Shown in pieces: positions 49,493 through 59,088 of a DNA stretch of 64,000 nt (position 1 is its first letter; each line of letters begins with the position of its first letter). This DNA comes from Gordonia sputi NBRC 100414 (GTDB lineage Bacteria > Actinomycetota > Actinomycetes > Mycobacteriales > Mycobacteriaceae): positions 1 through 64,000 of the forward strand of contig NZ_BAFC01000084.1 in NCBI RefSeq assembly GCF_000248055.1, written 5' to 3'. A program made the position numbers and the translations under genes. The notes under the pieces were generated by a model. It was not told the origin of the DNA. It saw only the letters and a program-made list of their open reading frames with translations, and made no database searches.

Positions 49493-51319
49493 ATGACCGC
49501 CGCCACGATTCCGGGCCTGGAACCCGGCACCGCTCCGACAAAACACGAAGCGCTGTTGGCATGGGTGGCCGAGGTCGCCGAGCTCACTCAGCCCGACCGC
49601 GTGGTGTGGTCCGACGGCAGTGACGAGGAGTGGGATCGTCTCACCGCAGAACTCGTCGAGTCCGGCACGCTGCTCAAGCTGAACGAAGAGCACAAGCCCA
49701 ATTCCTACCTGGCCAAGTCCGATCCCGCCGACGTCGCGCGCGTCGAGTCGCGCACCTTCATCTGCTCCGAGCGTGAAGAGGATGCGGGCCCCACGAACAA
49801 CTGGGTCGCACCCGACGAGATGCGCGCCACCCTCACGCCCCTCTTCCGCGGCAGCATGCGCGGCCGCACGATGTACGTCATCCCGTTCTGCATGGGCCCG
49901 CTCGGCTCCGACGACCCGAAGCTCGGCGTCGAACTGACCGACTCCGCCTACGTCGTGTTGTCGATGAAGATCATGACGCGCGTGGGTCCCGAGGTGCTGC
50001 GCCTACTCGGCGACGACGGCTTCTTCGTCAAGGGTCTGCACTCGGTCGGCGCTCCGCTGGAGCCCGGTCAAGAAGATGTCGCATGGCCGTGCAACCCGAA
50101 CAAGTACATCACCCACTTCCCCGAGACCCGCGAGATCCTGTCGTACGGATCGGGTTACGGCGGCAACGCGCTGCTGGGCAAGAAGTGCTACGCGCTGCGG
50201 ATCGCATCGGTGATCGCGCGTGACGAGGGCTGGATGGCCGAGCACATGCTGATCCTGAAGCTGACCAGCCCGGAGAACGAGGTCTACTTCGTGGCCGCTG
50301 CGTTCCCGAGTGCGTGTGGCAAGACCAACCTGGCCATGATCCAGCCGACCATCCCGGGCTGGAAGGCCGAGACCGTCGGCGACGACATCGCCTGGATGCG
50401 CTTCGGCGACGACGGTCGTCTCTACGCGATCAACCCCGAGTTCGGCTTCTTCGGTGTGGCACCGGGCACCAGCCTGGATTCCAACCCGAACGCGATGAAG
50501 ACCATCGACGCCGGAAACACCCTGTACACCAACGTCGCCGAGACCGACGACGGTGACATCTGGTGGGAGGGAATCGGCGGCGAGAAGCCTGCGCACCTGA
50601 CCGACTGGCTGGGACGTAGCTGGACGCCGGACTCGGATGAGCCTGCCGCACACCCGAATTCGCGCTACTGCACACCGATCTCGCAGTGCCCCTCGCTGGC
50701 CGAGGAGTGGGACGACCCCCAGGGTGTGCCGATCTCGGCGATCCTGTTCGGCGGTCGTCGCAAGACCACGGTTCCCCTGGTGACCGAGGCCCGCGACTGG
50801 CAGAACGGCGTCTTCATGGGTGCCACTGTCGGCTCCGAGCAGACCGCAGCCGCCGAGGGCAAGGTGGGCACCGTCCGCCGCGACCCGATGGCCATGCTGC
50901 CGTTCATGGGCTACCACGTCGGCGACTACTTCCAGCACTGGATCAACCTGGGCAAGAACGCCGATGCGTCGAAGCTCCCGAAGGTCTTCTACGTCAACTG
51001 GTTCCGTCGTGGCGACGACGGCCGCTTCCTGTGGCCGGGATTCGGTGAGAACAGTCGCGTCCTGAAGTGGATCATCGGACGCATCGAGGGCGAGAACGAA
51101 GGCGTGCAGACGCCGGTCGGCATCGTCGCGAAGCCCGAGGAGATCGACGTCACCGGACTCGACGTGCCCGCAGAGGATCTCGAGGCTGCCCTCGCGGTCG
51201 ATCCCGACGAGTGGCGGCGCGAGCTGCCGCTGATCGAGGAACTGTTCGCGTTCGTCGGCGAGAAGCTCCCGACGAGCCTGCAGGACGAGCTCGACGCCCT
51301 CAAGCAGCGCTTGGGCTGA
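49493..51319 (+). CDS. pckG: Phosphoenolpyruvate carboxykinase (GTP)
   Basis: A 608-residue cytosolic enzyme converting oxaloacetate and GTP to phosphoenolpyruvate, GDP and CO2, the gateway of gluconeogenesis on fatty acids or acetate. The GTP-PEPCK kinase-1a P-loop is [12 protein letters not shown], Ala274-Cys275-Gly276-Lys277-Thr278-Asn279, with the hyper-reactive Cys conserved. Mn and PEP site segments include [30 protein letters not shown] and [14 protein letters not shown]. Full length for the family (about 606 in M. tuberculosis, where the gene is called pckA, Rv0211). Works with fadAB nearby in growth on lipids. Confidence 0.97.
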   Translation: MTAATIPGLEPGTAPTKHEALLAWVAEVAELTQPDRVVWSDGSDEEWDRLTAELVESGTLLKLNEEHKPNSYLAKSDPADVARVESRTFICSEREEDAGPTNNWVAPDEMRATLTPLFRGSMRGRTMYVIPFCMGPLGSDDPKLGVELTDSAYVVLSMKIMTRVGPEVLRLLGDDGFFVKGLHSVGAPLEPGQEDVAWPCNPNKYITHFPETREILSYGSGYGGNALLGKKCYALRIASVIARDEGWMAEHMLILKLTSPENEVYFVAAAFPSACGKTNLAMIQPTIPGWKAETVGDDIAWMRFGDDGRLYAINPEFGFFGVAPGTSLDSNPNAMKTIDAGNTLYTNVAETDDGDIWWEGIGGEKPAHLTDWLGRSWTPDSDEPAAHPNSRYCTPISQCPSLAEEWDDPQGVPISAILFGGRRKTTVPLVTEARDWQNGVFMGATVGSEQTAAAEGKVGTVRRDPMAMLPFMGYHVGDYFQHWINLGKNADASKLPKVFYVNWFRRGDDGRFLWPGFGENSRVLKWIIGRIEGENEGVQTPVGIVAKPEEIDVTGLDVPAEDLEAALAVDPDEWRRELPLIEELFAFVGEKLPTSLQDELDALKQRLG

Positions 51320-51363
51320 TCTCACCTTCTGCCCCATCCGTAACTGAGGTATCGTTGCCCTCT

Positions 51364-52386
51364 ATGAGTCTTCGCTCGTGGGGGGCAACGATCGTCTCTG
51401 CGCTTTTGGGTACGTCCGTTCTACTCGGTATCTCCGGTATGTCTGCCGGAACGGCGCATTCGGCGACGCCGTTCATCGCCCGGTACACCGACACGGCCTA
51501 CATCAACGGTGTCCCGACATTCGGAGCGATCTCGGGTATCGATCGGATCGGCGCCAACCGCTTCGCGATGATCTCGACCGACGTCGGTCGAGGCGGTCCC
51601 GCACGCTTCTTCACGAGCCAGTTCAGCTACACGTCGGGCGTCGCGGGCTTCACGTCGAATCCCGGAATCGACGGCGGAGGTGTACTGCTGGGTCCGGGCA
51701 ACATCCCGCCGCTGCCGGGTTCGGCGCAGTACGAGGGAATCCGCTCCACCAGCGGCGGCTACGTCGTCGTCAGTGGTGGCGACCATCAGTTCGTGCGTCT
51801 GCAGAGTGCAGGACCGGTCGGCACGTACATTCGTGACCTCGGTCTGCCCGCGGCCTGGCGGCCGTCGAAGAAGTCGGGGCTTGCCGGCCAGCGTGGACTC
51901 ACCGGCGTCGCTGTTGGGCCACGCGGACAGATCAGTGTGATCACCGCAGGCGGTCTCCGCCAGGATCCCGCAACGTCGGCGCGGTTGTTGACGTTCGGGA
52001 AGACCAACTCCGAGTTCGTGTATCGCACCGATCCGGGTAAGAGCGCGGCCGACGTCATCGCGGTCAACAACACCGACTTCCTCGTGCTCGAGCGTGGCAA
52101 GGGCCGCAGCACGGCGATCTACTGGGCCACCACGCGTGGCGCCGATCAGGTCGGCGGGCGAGCCAACCTCTCGGGTGCCGAGAAGGCGGTGCCCAAGCAG
52201 TCGATCTTCAACACCGACGGCACGCCCCGACTCGCGACGGGCAACATGTCGGCGATGGCATGGGGTAACTGGCAGCCCGATCTGCCCTGGCAGAACTTCC
52301 GCACGCGCACCCTGTTCGTCGTGACGAACAACGCCTTCGCAGGGCCGACCAGGGTGCACTCGTTCGAGGTCCAACTGCCCCGCTGA
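51364..52386 (+). CDS. Secreted esterase-like/phytase-like domain protein
   Basis: A 340-residue exported protein. A Sec signal peptide (WGATIVSALLGTSVLLGISGMSAGTAHSA, cleavage after AHSA near residue 34) precedes a beta-propeller-like domain of the esterase-like activity of phytase family: VPTFGAISGIDRIGANRFAMISTDVGRGGPARFFTSQFSY, GSAQYEGIRSTSGGYVVVSGGDHQFVRLQ and NNTDFLVLERGKGRSTAIYWATTRGADQV, with the characteristic E-G and L-E-R-x-x-G elements. Substrate unknown. The ATG at 51364 is 44 bp after pckA, so read-through from pckA is possible. Confidence 0.85.
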   Translation: MSLRSWGATIVSALLGTSVLLGISGMSAGTAHSATPFIARYTDTAYINGVPTFGAISGIDRIGANRFAMISTDVGRGGPARFFTSQFSYTSGVAGFTSNPGIDGGGVLLGPGNIPPLPGSAQYEGIRSTSGGYVVVSGGDHQFVRLQSAGPVGTYIRDLGLPAAWRPSKKSGLAGQRGLTGVAVGPRGQISVITAGGLRQDPATSARLLTFGKTNSEFVYRTDPGKSAADVIAVNNTDFLVLERGKGRSTAIYWATTRGADQVGGRANLSGAEKAVPKQSIFNTDGTPRLATGNMSAMAWGNWQPDLPWQNFRTRTLFVVTNNAFAGPTRVHSFEVQLPR

Positions 52387-52402
52387 CGCGTCGCAGGGGC
52401 AA

Positions 52403-52418
52403 CCCTGAGATCTCAGGG
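52403..52418. promoter_or_regulatory. Perfect 16-bp palindrome upstream of ABC operon
   Basis: CCCTGAGATCTCAGGG is fully self-complementary with no spacer. It lies 68 bp before the ABC ATPase start and 16 bp after the upstream stop. The spacer-less symmetry suits a dimeric repressor site better than a hairpin. No regulator gene adjoins it. Confidence 0.5.
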
Positions 52419-52486
52419 GCGCCGGGGTGGTCGCAGTGGGGGAATCACCCGATGGCAATGCGATCAATCTATGGCACCGTTGAGCC

Positions 52487-53395
52487 ATGACATCAGAGCA
52501 GGGCGCAAGCGCGAGCGCCGAGGACCTCGTCAAAACCTACGGATCAGGTGATACGGAGGTCCACGCACTGCGTGGCGTCACGTTGTCATTTCGGTCCGGC
52601 GAGTTCACCGCCATCATGGGGCCATCCGGGTCGGGCAAGTCGACCCTGATGCATTGCCTCGCAGGACTCGACGTCGCGACCAGCGGTCGTGTCCACATCG
52701 GCGACACCGATCTGACTGGTCTGTCCGACAAGAAGATGACCATTCTGCGACGCGACCGGATCGGATTCGTGTTCCAGTCGTTCAACCTCGTACCGACCTT
52801 GACCGCCGCGGAGAACATCACGCTGCCGTCGGACATCGCGGGGCGCAAGGTCGACCAGGACTGGTACGACACGGTGATCAGCCGACTCGGTATCGGCGAC
52901 CGGCTCGACCACCTTCCCAGCGAGCTCTCCGGCGGACAACAACAGCGCGTCGCGTGTGCGCGTGCACTCGTCGGCAGGCCTGCGATCATCTTCGGCGACG
53001 AACCGACCGGAAACCTCGACTCCCGATCGTCGGGCGAGGTGTTGTCCATCCTGCGCGCGGCCACCGACGAGTTCGGTCAGACCGTCGTCATCGTGACGCA
53101 CGACCCGCGGGCGGCGTCGTACGCCGACCGCGTCGTCTTTCTCGCCGACGGCAAGATCGTCCGCGAGCTCCCTCGACCTTCGGCGGACGACGTGTTCGAG
53201 ATGATGAAGAACCTCGACGACCTTCCCGCAGACGATTCCGGCTCGGATGCCGGTGTGACTGCTGGCGCGACTGCTGATGCGACTGGCGGTGCAGAGCTCG
53301 GCAAGCACGAATCCGGCTCTGTCGCACCAGAATCCGGCGTCGGCCGGCACGCTGCGGACGCCGGGTCCGACGCGGATTCGACGCAGGCGGGCTGA
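52487..53395 (+). CDS. ABC transporter ATP-binding protein (MacB/LolD type)
   Basis: A 302-residue ATPase for the FtsX-type permease that follows. Walker [10 protein letters not shown] (about residues 45-53), Q-loop [18 protein letters not shown], signature [15 protein letters not shown] (about 144-158), Walker [16 protein letters not shown] and switch His in [15 protein letters not shown] are all intact; the DEPTGNLDS string is typical of the MacB/LolD/FtsE class, whose members transduce force across the membrane rather than pump solute. A 65-residue D/A/G/S-rich tail follows. The permease starts three bases after the stop. Confidence 0.92.
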   Translation: MTSEQGASASAEDLVKTYGSGDTEVHALRGVTLSFRSGEFTAIMGPSGSGKSTLMHCLAGLDVATSGRVHIGDTDLTGLSDKKMTILRRDRIGFVFQSFNLVPTLTAAENITLPSDIAGRKVDQDWYDTVISRLGIGDRLDHLPSELSGGQQQRVACARALVGRPAIIFGDEPTGNLDSRSSGEVLSILRAATDEFGQTVVIVTHDPRAASYADRVVFLADGKIVRELPRPSADDVFEMMKNLDDLPADDSGSDAGVTAGATADATGGAELGKHESGSVAPESGVGRHAADAGSDADSTQAG

Positions 53396-53398
53396 CAC

Positions 53399-55957
53399 AT
53401 GGCCTCCTCCTCGGTGATGCGGAAGGTATCGCTGCGCAATCTGGGTGCGCACAAACTGCGACTCGCGCTGACGGTCTTCTCGATCGTGTTGGGTACCGCG
53501 TTCGTCGCGGGGTCGATCGTGTTCACGTCGACCATCTCGCAGGCGTTCAACTCGATCTTCGACAACGCGGCGCCAGGTGTGTCCGTCGAGGTGACCCCGG
53601 AGGATTCGAACTCCGCCGGCGTGCCGAATTCTGTTGTCGAACAATTGACCTCGCAGAAGAAGGAGCTCGGCGTCGACAAGCTGTCGACGAACTACACGGG
53701 CTTGGTGACCATCGCCGATTCGCGCGGCAAGGCGCTGCAAACCGGCGGTGCGCCGAGCTTGGGCTCCGCGTACATTCCGCCGAACGAGTCGCTGTCTCCC
53801 GACGACGGAAAACTGCTGCCGGGCGGACGTGCACCCACCGGCTACCAGGAGGTGGTGCTCAACCAATCGGCGGCGGAGAAGGGCGACCTCAAAGTCGGGT
53901 CGACCACGAAAGTGGTTGTCGGACAGGGTTCGAGTCAACCGATGGACGTCACGGTCGTCGGTATCAGTCAGCTCAAGGGCGACACCGGCGGGTACGTGAA
54001 CGTGCAGTTCGAACGTAGCGCGGCAAGCCAACTGCTCTCCGACGGTGAGCACGTCGCGACGGTCGACATGTCCGCGGTCAGCGGCGTCAGCGACACCGAA
54101 CTACGCGATCGGGTCAAGAACCTCCTCGCGTCGGATTCGTTCAAGGTTCGTACCGGAGATCAGGTGCGCCAGGACGAGAAGGACCGCGTCAACCAGTTCC
54201 TCACGATCTTCACCGGCATCCTGCTCGCCTTCGCCGCCATCGGCCTGGTGGTCGGCACCTTCATCATCTACAACACGTTCTCGATGATTGTGGCGCAACG
54301 TAATCGGGAGCTCGCACTGCTCCGGGCGGTGGGTGCCACCGAGCGTCAGGTGTCGCGGTCGGTGCTGTTCGAGGCGTTCATCGTCGGGGTGATCGGTGGA
54401 CTCGTCGGTCTCGGCGTCGGCATCGGGCTCGCGGCTGCACTCAAGGCGATCACGTCGTCGACGTCGGGGCTGCCGCAGGCGTCGCTCAACGTGAGTGTGT
54501 GGGCGGTGCTCGCCGCACTGTTCGTCGGCGTTGTGGTGACGATGGTCAGCGCGTGGGTTCCCGCCGTGCGTGCTGCTCGGGTGCCACCCGTCGAAGCCAT
54601 GCGAGCGAGCGACGCCGAGCGTGCGTCGTCGTTGCGCAACCGCACGATCGCAGGAGTGGTGTTCGGTGTGATCGCCGTTGTCGCGATCGTGTGGGGCGCC
54701 ATGGGGGAGGGCATGCTGCGTGCGATCATCGTCGGTGTGGGCGCGGGTGCCGCGATTCTGGCGGCCGTGCTCGCGGGCCCAGCCCTACTGCAGCCGGTGG
54801 TCGGTGTGCTCGGACGAGTCATCGGCGCACCCTTCGGGTCGATCGGCTACCTGGCCCGGACCAACGCGATGCGCAATCCACGACGCAGCTCCGCGACGGC
54901 CTTCGCGCTGACGCTCGGTCTGATCCTGGTGGCCGTGATCGGCACGCTCGGAACATCATTCAAGGGCACCGTCGACACCGCGGTCGATACGGGAATCACC
55001 GCTGACTACATCGTGACCGGCACCAACAATCTGCCGATCTCGCCTGCGGTCGCCGAGGCCGTGAAAGGTGTGAAGGGCGTTGAGGATTCGGTGAGCCTCG
55101 GTGTGGTGCAGGCGAGGATCGGCGACACCAAGTCCAGTGGTTACGCACCACTCGGCGGCCAGATCAGCACCGTCGCCAACATCGACATGCTCGACGGCGC
55201 GTCGGATCAACTCCCGGACAACGGGATGTTCGTCAGTCAGCGAACGAGCAACGACAAGGGCTGGAAGCGTGGTGACACAGTCACTTTCACCTCGTCGCTC
55301 GGCGACAAGGTTCCCGCTCGGGTCGACGGGGTGTACGCCGACAACGAATCGTTGCAGCCGTGGCTGGTCGGCAGCAAGGTCTACGAGTCATTGATGCCGG
55401 AGCCCGCGCGGATGAGCTTCGGAGTATTCGTCAAGGCCAAGCCCGGCGTCGACTCATCAACGCTCCGAACAGATCTCGAGAACGCGACCAATTCGTTCCT
55501 CACCGTGCAGGTGCAAGATCGTGAACAGTTCAAGAGCAGTCTGTCGCAGCAGATCGACCAGATGCTCGGCGTCCTGTACGCGATGCTCGGGTTGGCGTTG
55601 GTCATCGCGATCCTCGGCATCGTCAACACGCTGGCGCTGTCGGTGGTGGAGCGGCGCCGCGAGATCGGGATGCTCCGCGCGGTCGGCATGGTGCGCGGTC
55701 AGGTTCGACGCAGCATCTACCTCGAGTCGGTGTTCATCGCCATCTACGGTGCGCTCGTCGGTGTGGTGATCGGCGTGGTCGTCGGATGGGCGCTGGTGCG
55801 CACGCTGGCGCGCTGGGGCCTCGGCGATCCGGTCCTGCCGTGGACGCTCATCGTCGTGACGCTCATCGGCGCGGGCGTCGTCGGAGTGCTCGCCGCGCTG
55901 TGGCCCGCCAACCGCGCCGCCCGCACCCGACCACTCGAGGCGATCGCCGAGGCGTGA
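53399..55957 (+). CDS. ABC transporter permease, FtsX/MacB family
   Basis: An 852-residue permease with two FtsX domains. The first helix (LRLALTVFSIVLGTAFVAGSIVF) is followed by a MacB-like extracytoplasmic domain (about residues 45-265), then three helices with LALLRAVGATERQVSRSVLFEAFIVGVIGG (about 300-330), a second extracytoplasmic domain, and the matching set EIGMLRAVGMVRGQVRRSIYLESVFIAIYGALVG (about 755-788). This duplicated form is common in actinobacteria as a mechanotransmission-type exporter of lipoproteins, lipids or peptides. Works with the ATPase just upstream; substrate unknown. Confidence 0.92.
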   Translation: MASSSVMRKVSLRNLGAHKLRLALTVFSIVLGTAFVAGSIVFTSTISQAFNSIFDNAAPGVSVEVTPEDSNSAGVPNSVVEQLTSQKKELGVDKLSTNYTGLVTIADSRGKALQTGGAPSLGSAYIPPNESLSPDDGKLLPGGRAPTGYQEVVLNQSAAEKGDLKVGSTTKVVVGQGSSQPMDVTVVGISQLKGDTGGYVNVQFERSAASQLLSDGEHVATVDMSAVSGVSDTELRDRVKNLLASDSFKVRTGDQVRQDEKDRVNQFLTIFTGILLAFAAIGLVVGTFIIYNTFSMIVAQRNRELALLRAVGATERQVSRSVLFEAFIVGVIGGLVGLGVGIGLAAALKAITSSTSGLPQASLNVSVWAVLAALFVGVVVTMVSAWVPAVRAARVPPVEAMRASDAERASSLRNRTIAGVVFGVIAVVAIVWGAMGEGMLRAIIVGVGAGAAILAAVLAGPALLQPVVGVLGRVIGAPFGSIGYLARTNAMRNPRRSSATAFALTLGLILVAVIGTLGTSFKGTVDTAVDTGITADYIVTGTNNLPISPAVAEAVKGVKGVEDSVSLGVVQARIGDTKSSGYAPLGGQISTVANIDMLDGASDQLPDNGMFVSQRTSNDKGWKRGDTVTFTSSLGDKVPARVDGVYADNESLQPWLVGSKVYESLMPEPARMSFGVFVKAKPGVDSSTLRTDLENATNSFLTVQVQDREQFKSSLSQQIDQMLGVLYAMLGLALVIAILGIVNTLALSVVERRREIGMLRAVGMVRGQVRRSIYLESVFIAIYGALVGVVIGVVVGWALVRTLARWGLGDPVLPWTLIVVTLIGAGVVGVLAALWPANRAARTRPLEAIAEA

Positions 55958-56040
55958 GCGTCGAGCCGATAGTGGCGAGCGGGTAGTGCCACCGGGCAAC
56001 AGGGGGGAGCGCTCGAATACGTGAGTGCTCGAGTGTCCAG

Positions 56041-56092
56041 CGATCCGTATGACAGTTGCGCCCGAAATCGGTGCCGATTGTCATACGGATCG
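56041..56092. promoter_or_regulatory. Perfect 14-bp inverted repeat upstream of the MmpS-like gene
   Basis: CGATCCGTATGACA (56041-56054) and TGTCATACGGATCG (56079-56092) are exact reverse complements across a 24-base spacer, in the 290-bp gap between the FtsX permease and the MmpS-like gene, about 155 bp before the latter. Arms this long are very unlikely by chance. It has no T run. It could be a paired operator or a UTR structure. The rest of the gap holds nothing else I can name. Confidence 0.55.
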
Positions 56093-56247
56093 ACCTGTCG
56101 TGCGGACCGGCCCACCCTTGGCCCGATGACCACTGGGCGACGAACGGCTACGCCACCGCCGGAGATGCGCACCGCGGTCTTGTCCACACCGAGAGGTCTT
56201 GGACCAGTCCCACGTGTGGCGACGGCCCGTTTGGCACAATCGGCGCC

Positions 56248-57090
56248 ATGACGCGACCACCCGAGGACCCGAACGACCCGGCCGAGCACCCGGAGACCCG
56301 GGCATTTGATCCCAGCGAGGACCCCTCGGGTGGCGGCGACCCGACGGCGCGCACCGAGGCGTACTCACAGCACGATCCCTACGCCAACCAGCCGTACGGA
56401 GACCAGCAGCCGTACGGGGACCAGCAGCCGTACGGGGACCAGCAGCAGTACGGGTACGGGGAGCAGGGCTACCCAGACCAGGGTTATCCAGATCAGGGCT
56501 ACGGGCAGCAGGGGTACGGCAACCAGGAGTACGGCCAGCAGGGCTACGACAACCAGGGCTACGACCAGCAGGGCTACGGGAACGAGCAGCAGCCGGGACA
56601 GGACCCCGACTCGTCAGGCGGGGGCAAGCGCACCGCGATCCTGGTGGTGGCGATCATCGCGGTCATCGCGCTGATCGCCGTCGTCGCCTACGCGATCATC
56701 CGCAGTTCGGGAGGCGACGGCGACACGGTCGCGACCACAGCGCCCGCGACCACCACGGTGACCACGACGCCCACCACGACGACCGAGGAAACCACCACCG
56801 AGGAGACCACCACCACGACGACGCCCGCGCCCGCAGCAGGGGCCGTGACCTACCAGATCACCGGCAACGGCGACGTCGTCGCACTGCGGTTCCGCAAGGG
56901 CAACGACTACGAGATCGTCGCGGCGACCGGCACTCCCTGGTCGCGGCAGGCCACCGTCACCGGGGACAATGCCGAACTCACCGCAGTCGTCGTGCGTGGC
57001 CCGGTGACCTGCAACATCCTTCGCGGTGAGGAACTGCTCGCCTCGGCGACCAGCAACGGCGGCACACTGCGCTGCGCAGCGGGGCTCTGA
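56248..57090 (+). CDS. MmpS-like membrane protein with Q/Y/G-rich N-terminal repeat domain
   Basis: A 280-residue single-pass protein. Residues about 40-125 are a low-complexity cytoplasmic head of repeats such as YGDQQP and [14 protein letters not shown], very rich in Gln, Tyr, Gly and Asp. One membrane helix follows ([26 protein letters not shown], about 130-155), then a Thr/Glu-rich linker and a C-terminal extracytoplasmic domain, [78 protein letters not shown]. That domain has the PW, the paired Cys and the strand pattern of MmpS proteins, which assist MmpL exporters. No MmpL adjoins it. ATG 56248 was chosen as the first codon of the acidic N-terminus. Confidence 0.72.
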   Translation: MTRPPEDPNDPAEHPETRAFDPSEDPSGGGDPTARTEAYSQHDPYANQPYGDQQPYGDQQPYGDQQQYGYGEQGYPDQGYPDQGYGQQGYGNQEYGQQGYDNQGYDQQGYGNEQQPGQDPDSSGGGKRTAILVVAIIAVIALIAVVAYAIIRSSGGDGDTVATTAPATTTVTTTPTTTTEETTTEETTTTTTPAPAAGAVTYQITGNGDVVALRFRKGNDYEIVAATGTPWSRQATVTGDNAELTAVVVRGPVTCNILRGEELLASATSNGGTLRCAAGL

Positions 57091-57109
57091 GCCCCGGCAC
57101 GCATCGGCC

Positions 57110-57838
57110 TCAGCGCGGCTCGAGCACCAGCACCAGATTCGTGGCGGCCACCTCGCGCACCAGCGGCACGCGCAGCACCCACCACGCCCAGCTCGGCAGG
57201 TAGCGCGGGAAGGCGGCGACGAGCCGTGCGCGGCCACGTCGGGAGCGGGCCCACCGCAGACCGTCGTCTGCGGTCACGGCGAACAGCGATGTGCCGAACA
57301 GGTTCTTCGGCGGATGGCCGTGGCGCCGCGTGTACCAGCGCGCGGCCCTCGCGCCGCCGAAGTAGTGCCGCAGACCCATCTCGTGTCCACCGAACGGACC
57401 CCACCAGAGCGTGTAGCTGATGATCACGATGCCGCCGGGACGTGTCACCCGCAGCATCTCATCGGCCATCTCCCATGGCGCAGGCGTGTGCTCGACGACG
57501 TTCGACGAGATGCAGATGTCGACGGAGCCGTCGGCGAAGGGCATCTGCTGGCCCGACGCCCGCACCGATCCGCGATGTTCGAGACCGCCCGCATGCATTT
57601 CGGACGGGTCGGGCTCCACCGACAGATACGACGCCCCGCGCTGGCGAAACGCATCGGCGAAGTAGCCGGGACCGCCGCCGACGTCGAGCACCACAGCGCC
57701 GTCGAGCTCGGCGAACGCGCCCACGAGGTCGGCGGTGTCGTCGGCGAGGGCACGGTAGAAGCGGGCGGGATCGGACTGCTCGTAGCGGAAGTCGTTGAGC
57801 AGCCCCGCCGCGCGTGGGAGCGTGGCGAGTCGGGCCAT
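57110..57838 (-). CDS. Class I SAM-dependent methyltransferase (Rv0224c-like)
   Basis: A 242-residue methyltransferase. The SAM-binding strand and loop are VVLDVGGGPGYFADAFRQRGASYLSVEPDPSEM, followed by the methyltransf_11 elements GQQMPFADGSVDICISSNVVEHTPAPWEMADEMLRVTRPGGIVIISY. The RYEQSDPARFYRALADDTADLV start and the KNLFGTSLFAVTADDGLRWA region match the Rv0224c group. ATG at 57838 is used because DFRYEQ falls close behind it as in Rv0224c; the frame extends upstream to an ATG at 57940, nine bases from the divergent glycosyltransferase start, leaving little promoter room. Acceptor unknown; the linked genes suggest a cell-envelope glycan or lipid. Confidence 0.85.
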   Translation of the reverse strand: MARLATLPRAAGLLNDFRYEQSDPARFYRALADDTADLVGAFAELDGAVVLDVGGGPGYFADAFRQRGASYLSVEPDPSEMHAGGLEHRGSVRASGQQMPFADGSVDICISSNVVEHTPAPWEMADEMLRVTRPGGIVIISYTLWWGPFGGHEMGLRHYFGGARAARWYTRRHGHPPKNLFGTSLFAVTADDGLRWARSRRGRARLVAAFPRYLPSWAWWVLRVPLVREVAATNLVLVLEPR

Positions 57839-57948
57839 CGCGGCGTCGGCACGTGTCGTGGTCGTGCCCGTCGTTGAGGAGGCTGTGGTCGTTCTCGGTC
57901 GCGGCACGTCGGAGATGCTACCGGGGTGGTTGCGTAGCATTGTCGGCG

Positions 57949-59088
57949 ATGAATACCCCGTCCGACGTCGTGCTGCTGTGCTGGCGCGATACCCGCCACC
58001 CCCAGGGTGGGGGCAGCGAAACCTACCTCGAGCGGGTCGGTGCGGAACTCTCTCGACGCGGAATGCGGGTCACCTACCTGACCTCGTCGTACCCGGGTGC
58101 GTTGCGCACCGAGGATCGCGACGGCATGCGCTTCGTGCGGGCAGGGGGTCGGATCACCGTGTACCCGGCCATCCTGACCATGCTCGTCGCCGGTCGGCTG
58201 GGCTTGGGCCCGCTCGCGGGAGTCTCGCCCGTCGCCACGGTAGACACGCAGAACGGCATCCCGTTCTTCGCGACACTGGTCTCGTCGTCGCCGACCATCG
58301 TGCTCGTGCATCACTGTCACCGTGAGCAGTGGCCGGTGGCCGGCCGACTGCTCGGCAGGCTGGGGTGGTTCCTCGAGTCGCGGGTGTCGCCGCGGGTCCA
58401 CCGTCGCAACCGGTACGTGACCGTGTCGGCGCCGTCGGCGCGTGAGCTCGTCGAACTCGGCGTCGACGACGATCGGATCACCGTGGTGCACAACGGAATC
58501 GATCCGACGCCTGACTCGGCGGTTCCGCGGGCCGGCGATCACGACGTCGCTCGGCTGTGCGTGCTCTCCCGCCTCGTCCCGCACAAGCAGGTCGAGGACG
58601 CGCTGCGGGTTCTTGCCGACCTGCACCGCGCGGGCGAGCGTGAGGTGCACCTCGACGTCATCGGCGACGGTTGGTGGTCGTCCCGATTACATTCGGCAGC
58701 AAGAGAACTCGGCGTCGAGCGGCTGGTCACCTTTCACGGTCACGTGTCGAACGATCGCAAGTATCAGATCCTCGCCGAGGCCGACGTGCACCTGATGTCG
58801 TCGCGCAAGGAGGGCTGGGGGCTCGCGGTCATCGAAGCCGCACAGATGGGTGTGCCGACCATCGGCTACCGCCACGCCACCGGTCTCGCCGAATCGATCG
58901 ACGACGCCGAGACGGGACTTCTCGTCGATGGTGTCGACGAGATGCTCTCCGCGACACGAAAACTCCTCGACAACCCTGCCGAACGCAACCGCCTCGGTGC
59001 GGCCGCACGCACACGGGCGCAACGCTATTCGTGGTCTGCGACCGCCGACGGGTTCATGTCGGTCTTCGATCAGTCCTCGCGCGGCTGA
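57949..59088 (+). CDS. GT4-family glycosyltransferase (Rv0225-like)
   Basis: A 379-residue GT-B retaining glycosyltransferase. The N-terminal Rossmann half starts DVVLLCWRDTRHPQGGGSETYLERVGAELSRRGMRVTYLTSSYPG, with the acceptor-side Gly-rich GGGSE; the donor half has LCVLSRLVPHKQVEDALRVL and the E-x7-E motif region MSSRKEGWGLAVIEAAQMGVPTIGYRHATGLAESI. NDP-sugar and acceptor are unknown. It faces the methyltransferase gene and its 3' end overlaps that of the membrane protein at 59070 by 19 bp, an arrangement matching Rv0224c-Rv0225-Rv0226c. Confidence 0.9.
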   Translation: MNTPSDVVLLCWRDTRHPQGGGSETYLERVGAELSRRGMRVTYLTSSYPGALRTEDRDGMRFVRAGGRITVYPAILTMLVAGRLGLGPLAGVSPVATVDTQNGIPFFATLVSSSPTIVLVHHCHREQWPVAGRLLGRLGWFLESRVSPRVHRRNRYVTVSAPSARELVELGVDDDRITVVHNGIDPTPDSAVPRAGDHDVARLCVLSRLVPHKQVEDALRVLADLHRAGEREVHLDVIGDGWWSSRLHSAARELGVERLVTFHGHVSNDRKYQILAEADVHLMSSRKEGWGLAVIEAAQMGVPTIGYRHATGLAESIDDAETGLLVDGVDEMLSATRKLLDNPAERNRLGAAARTRAQRYSWSATADGFMSVFDQSSRG

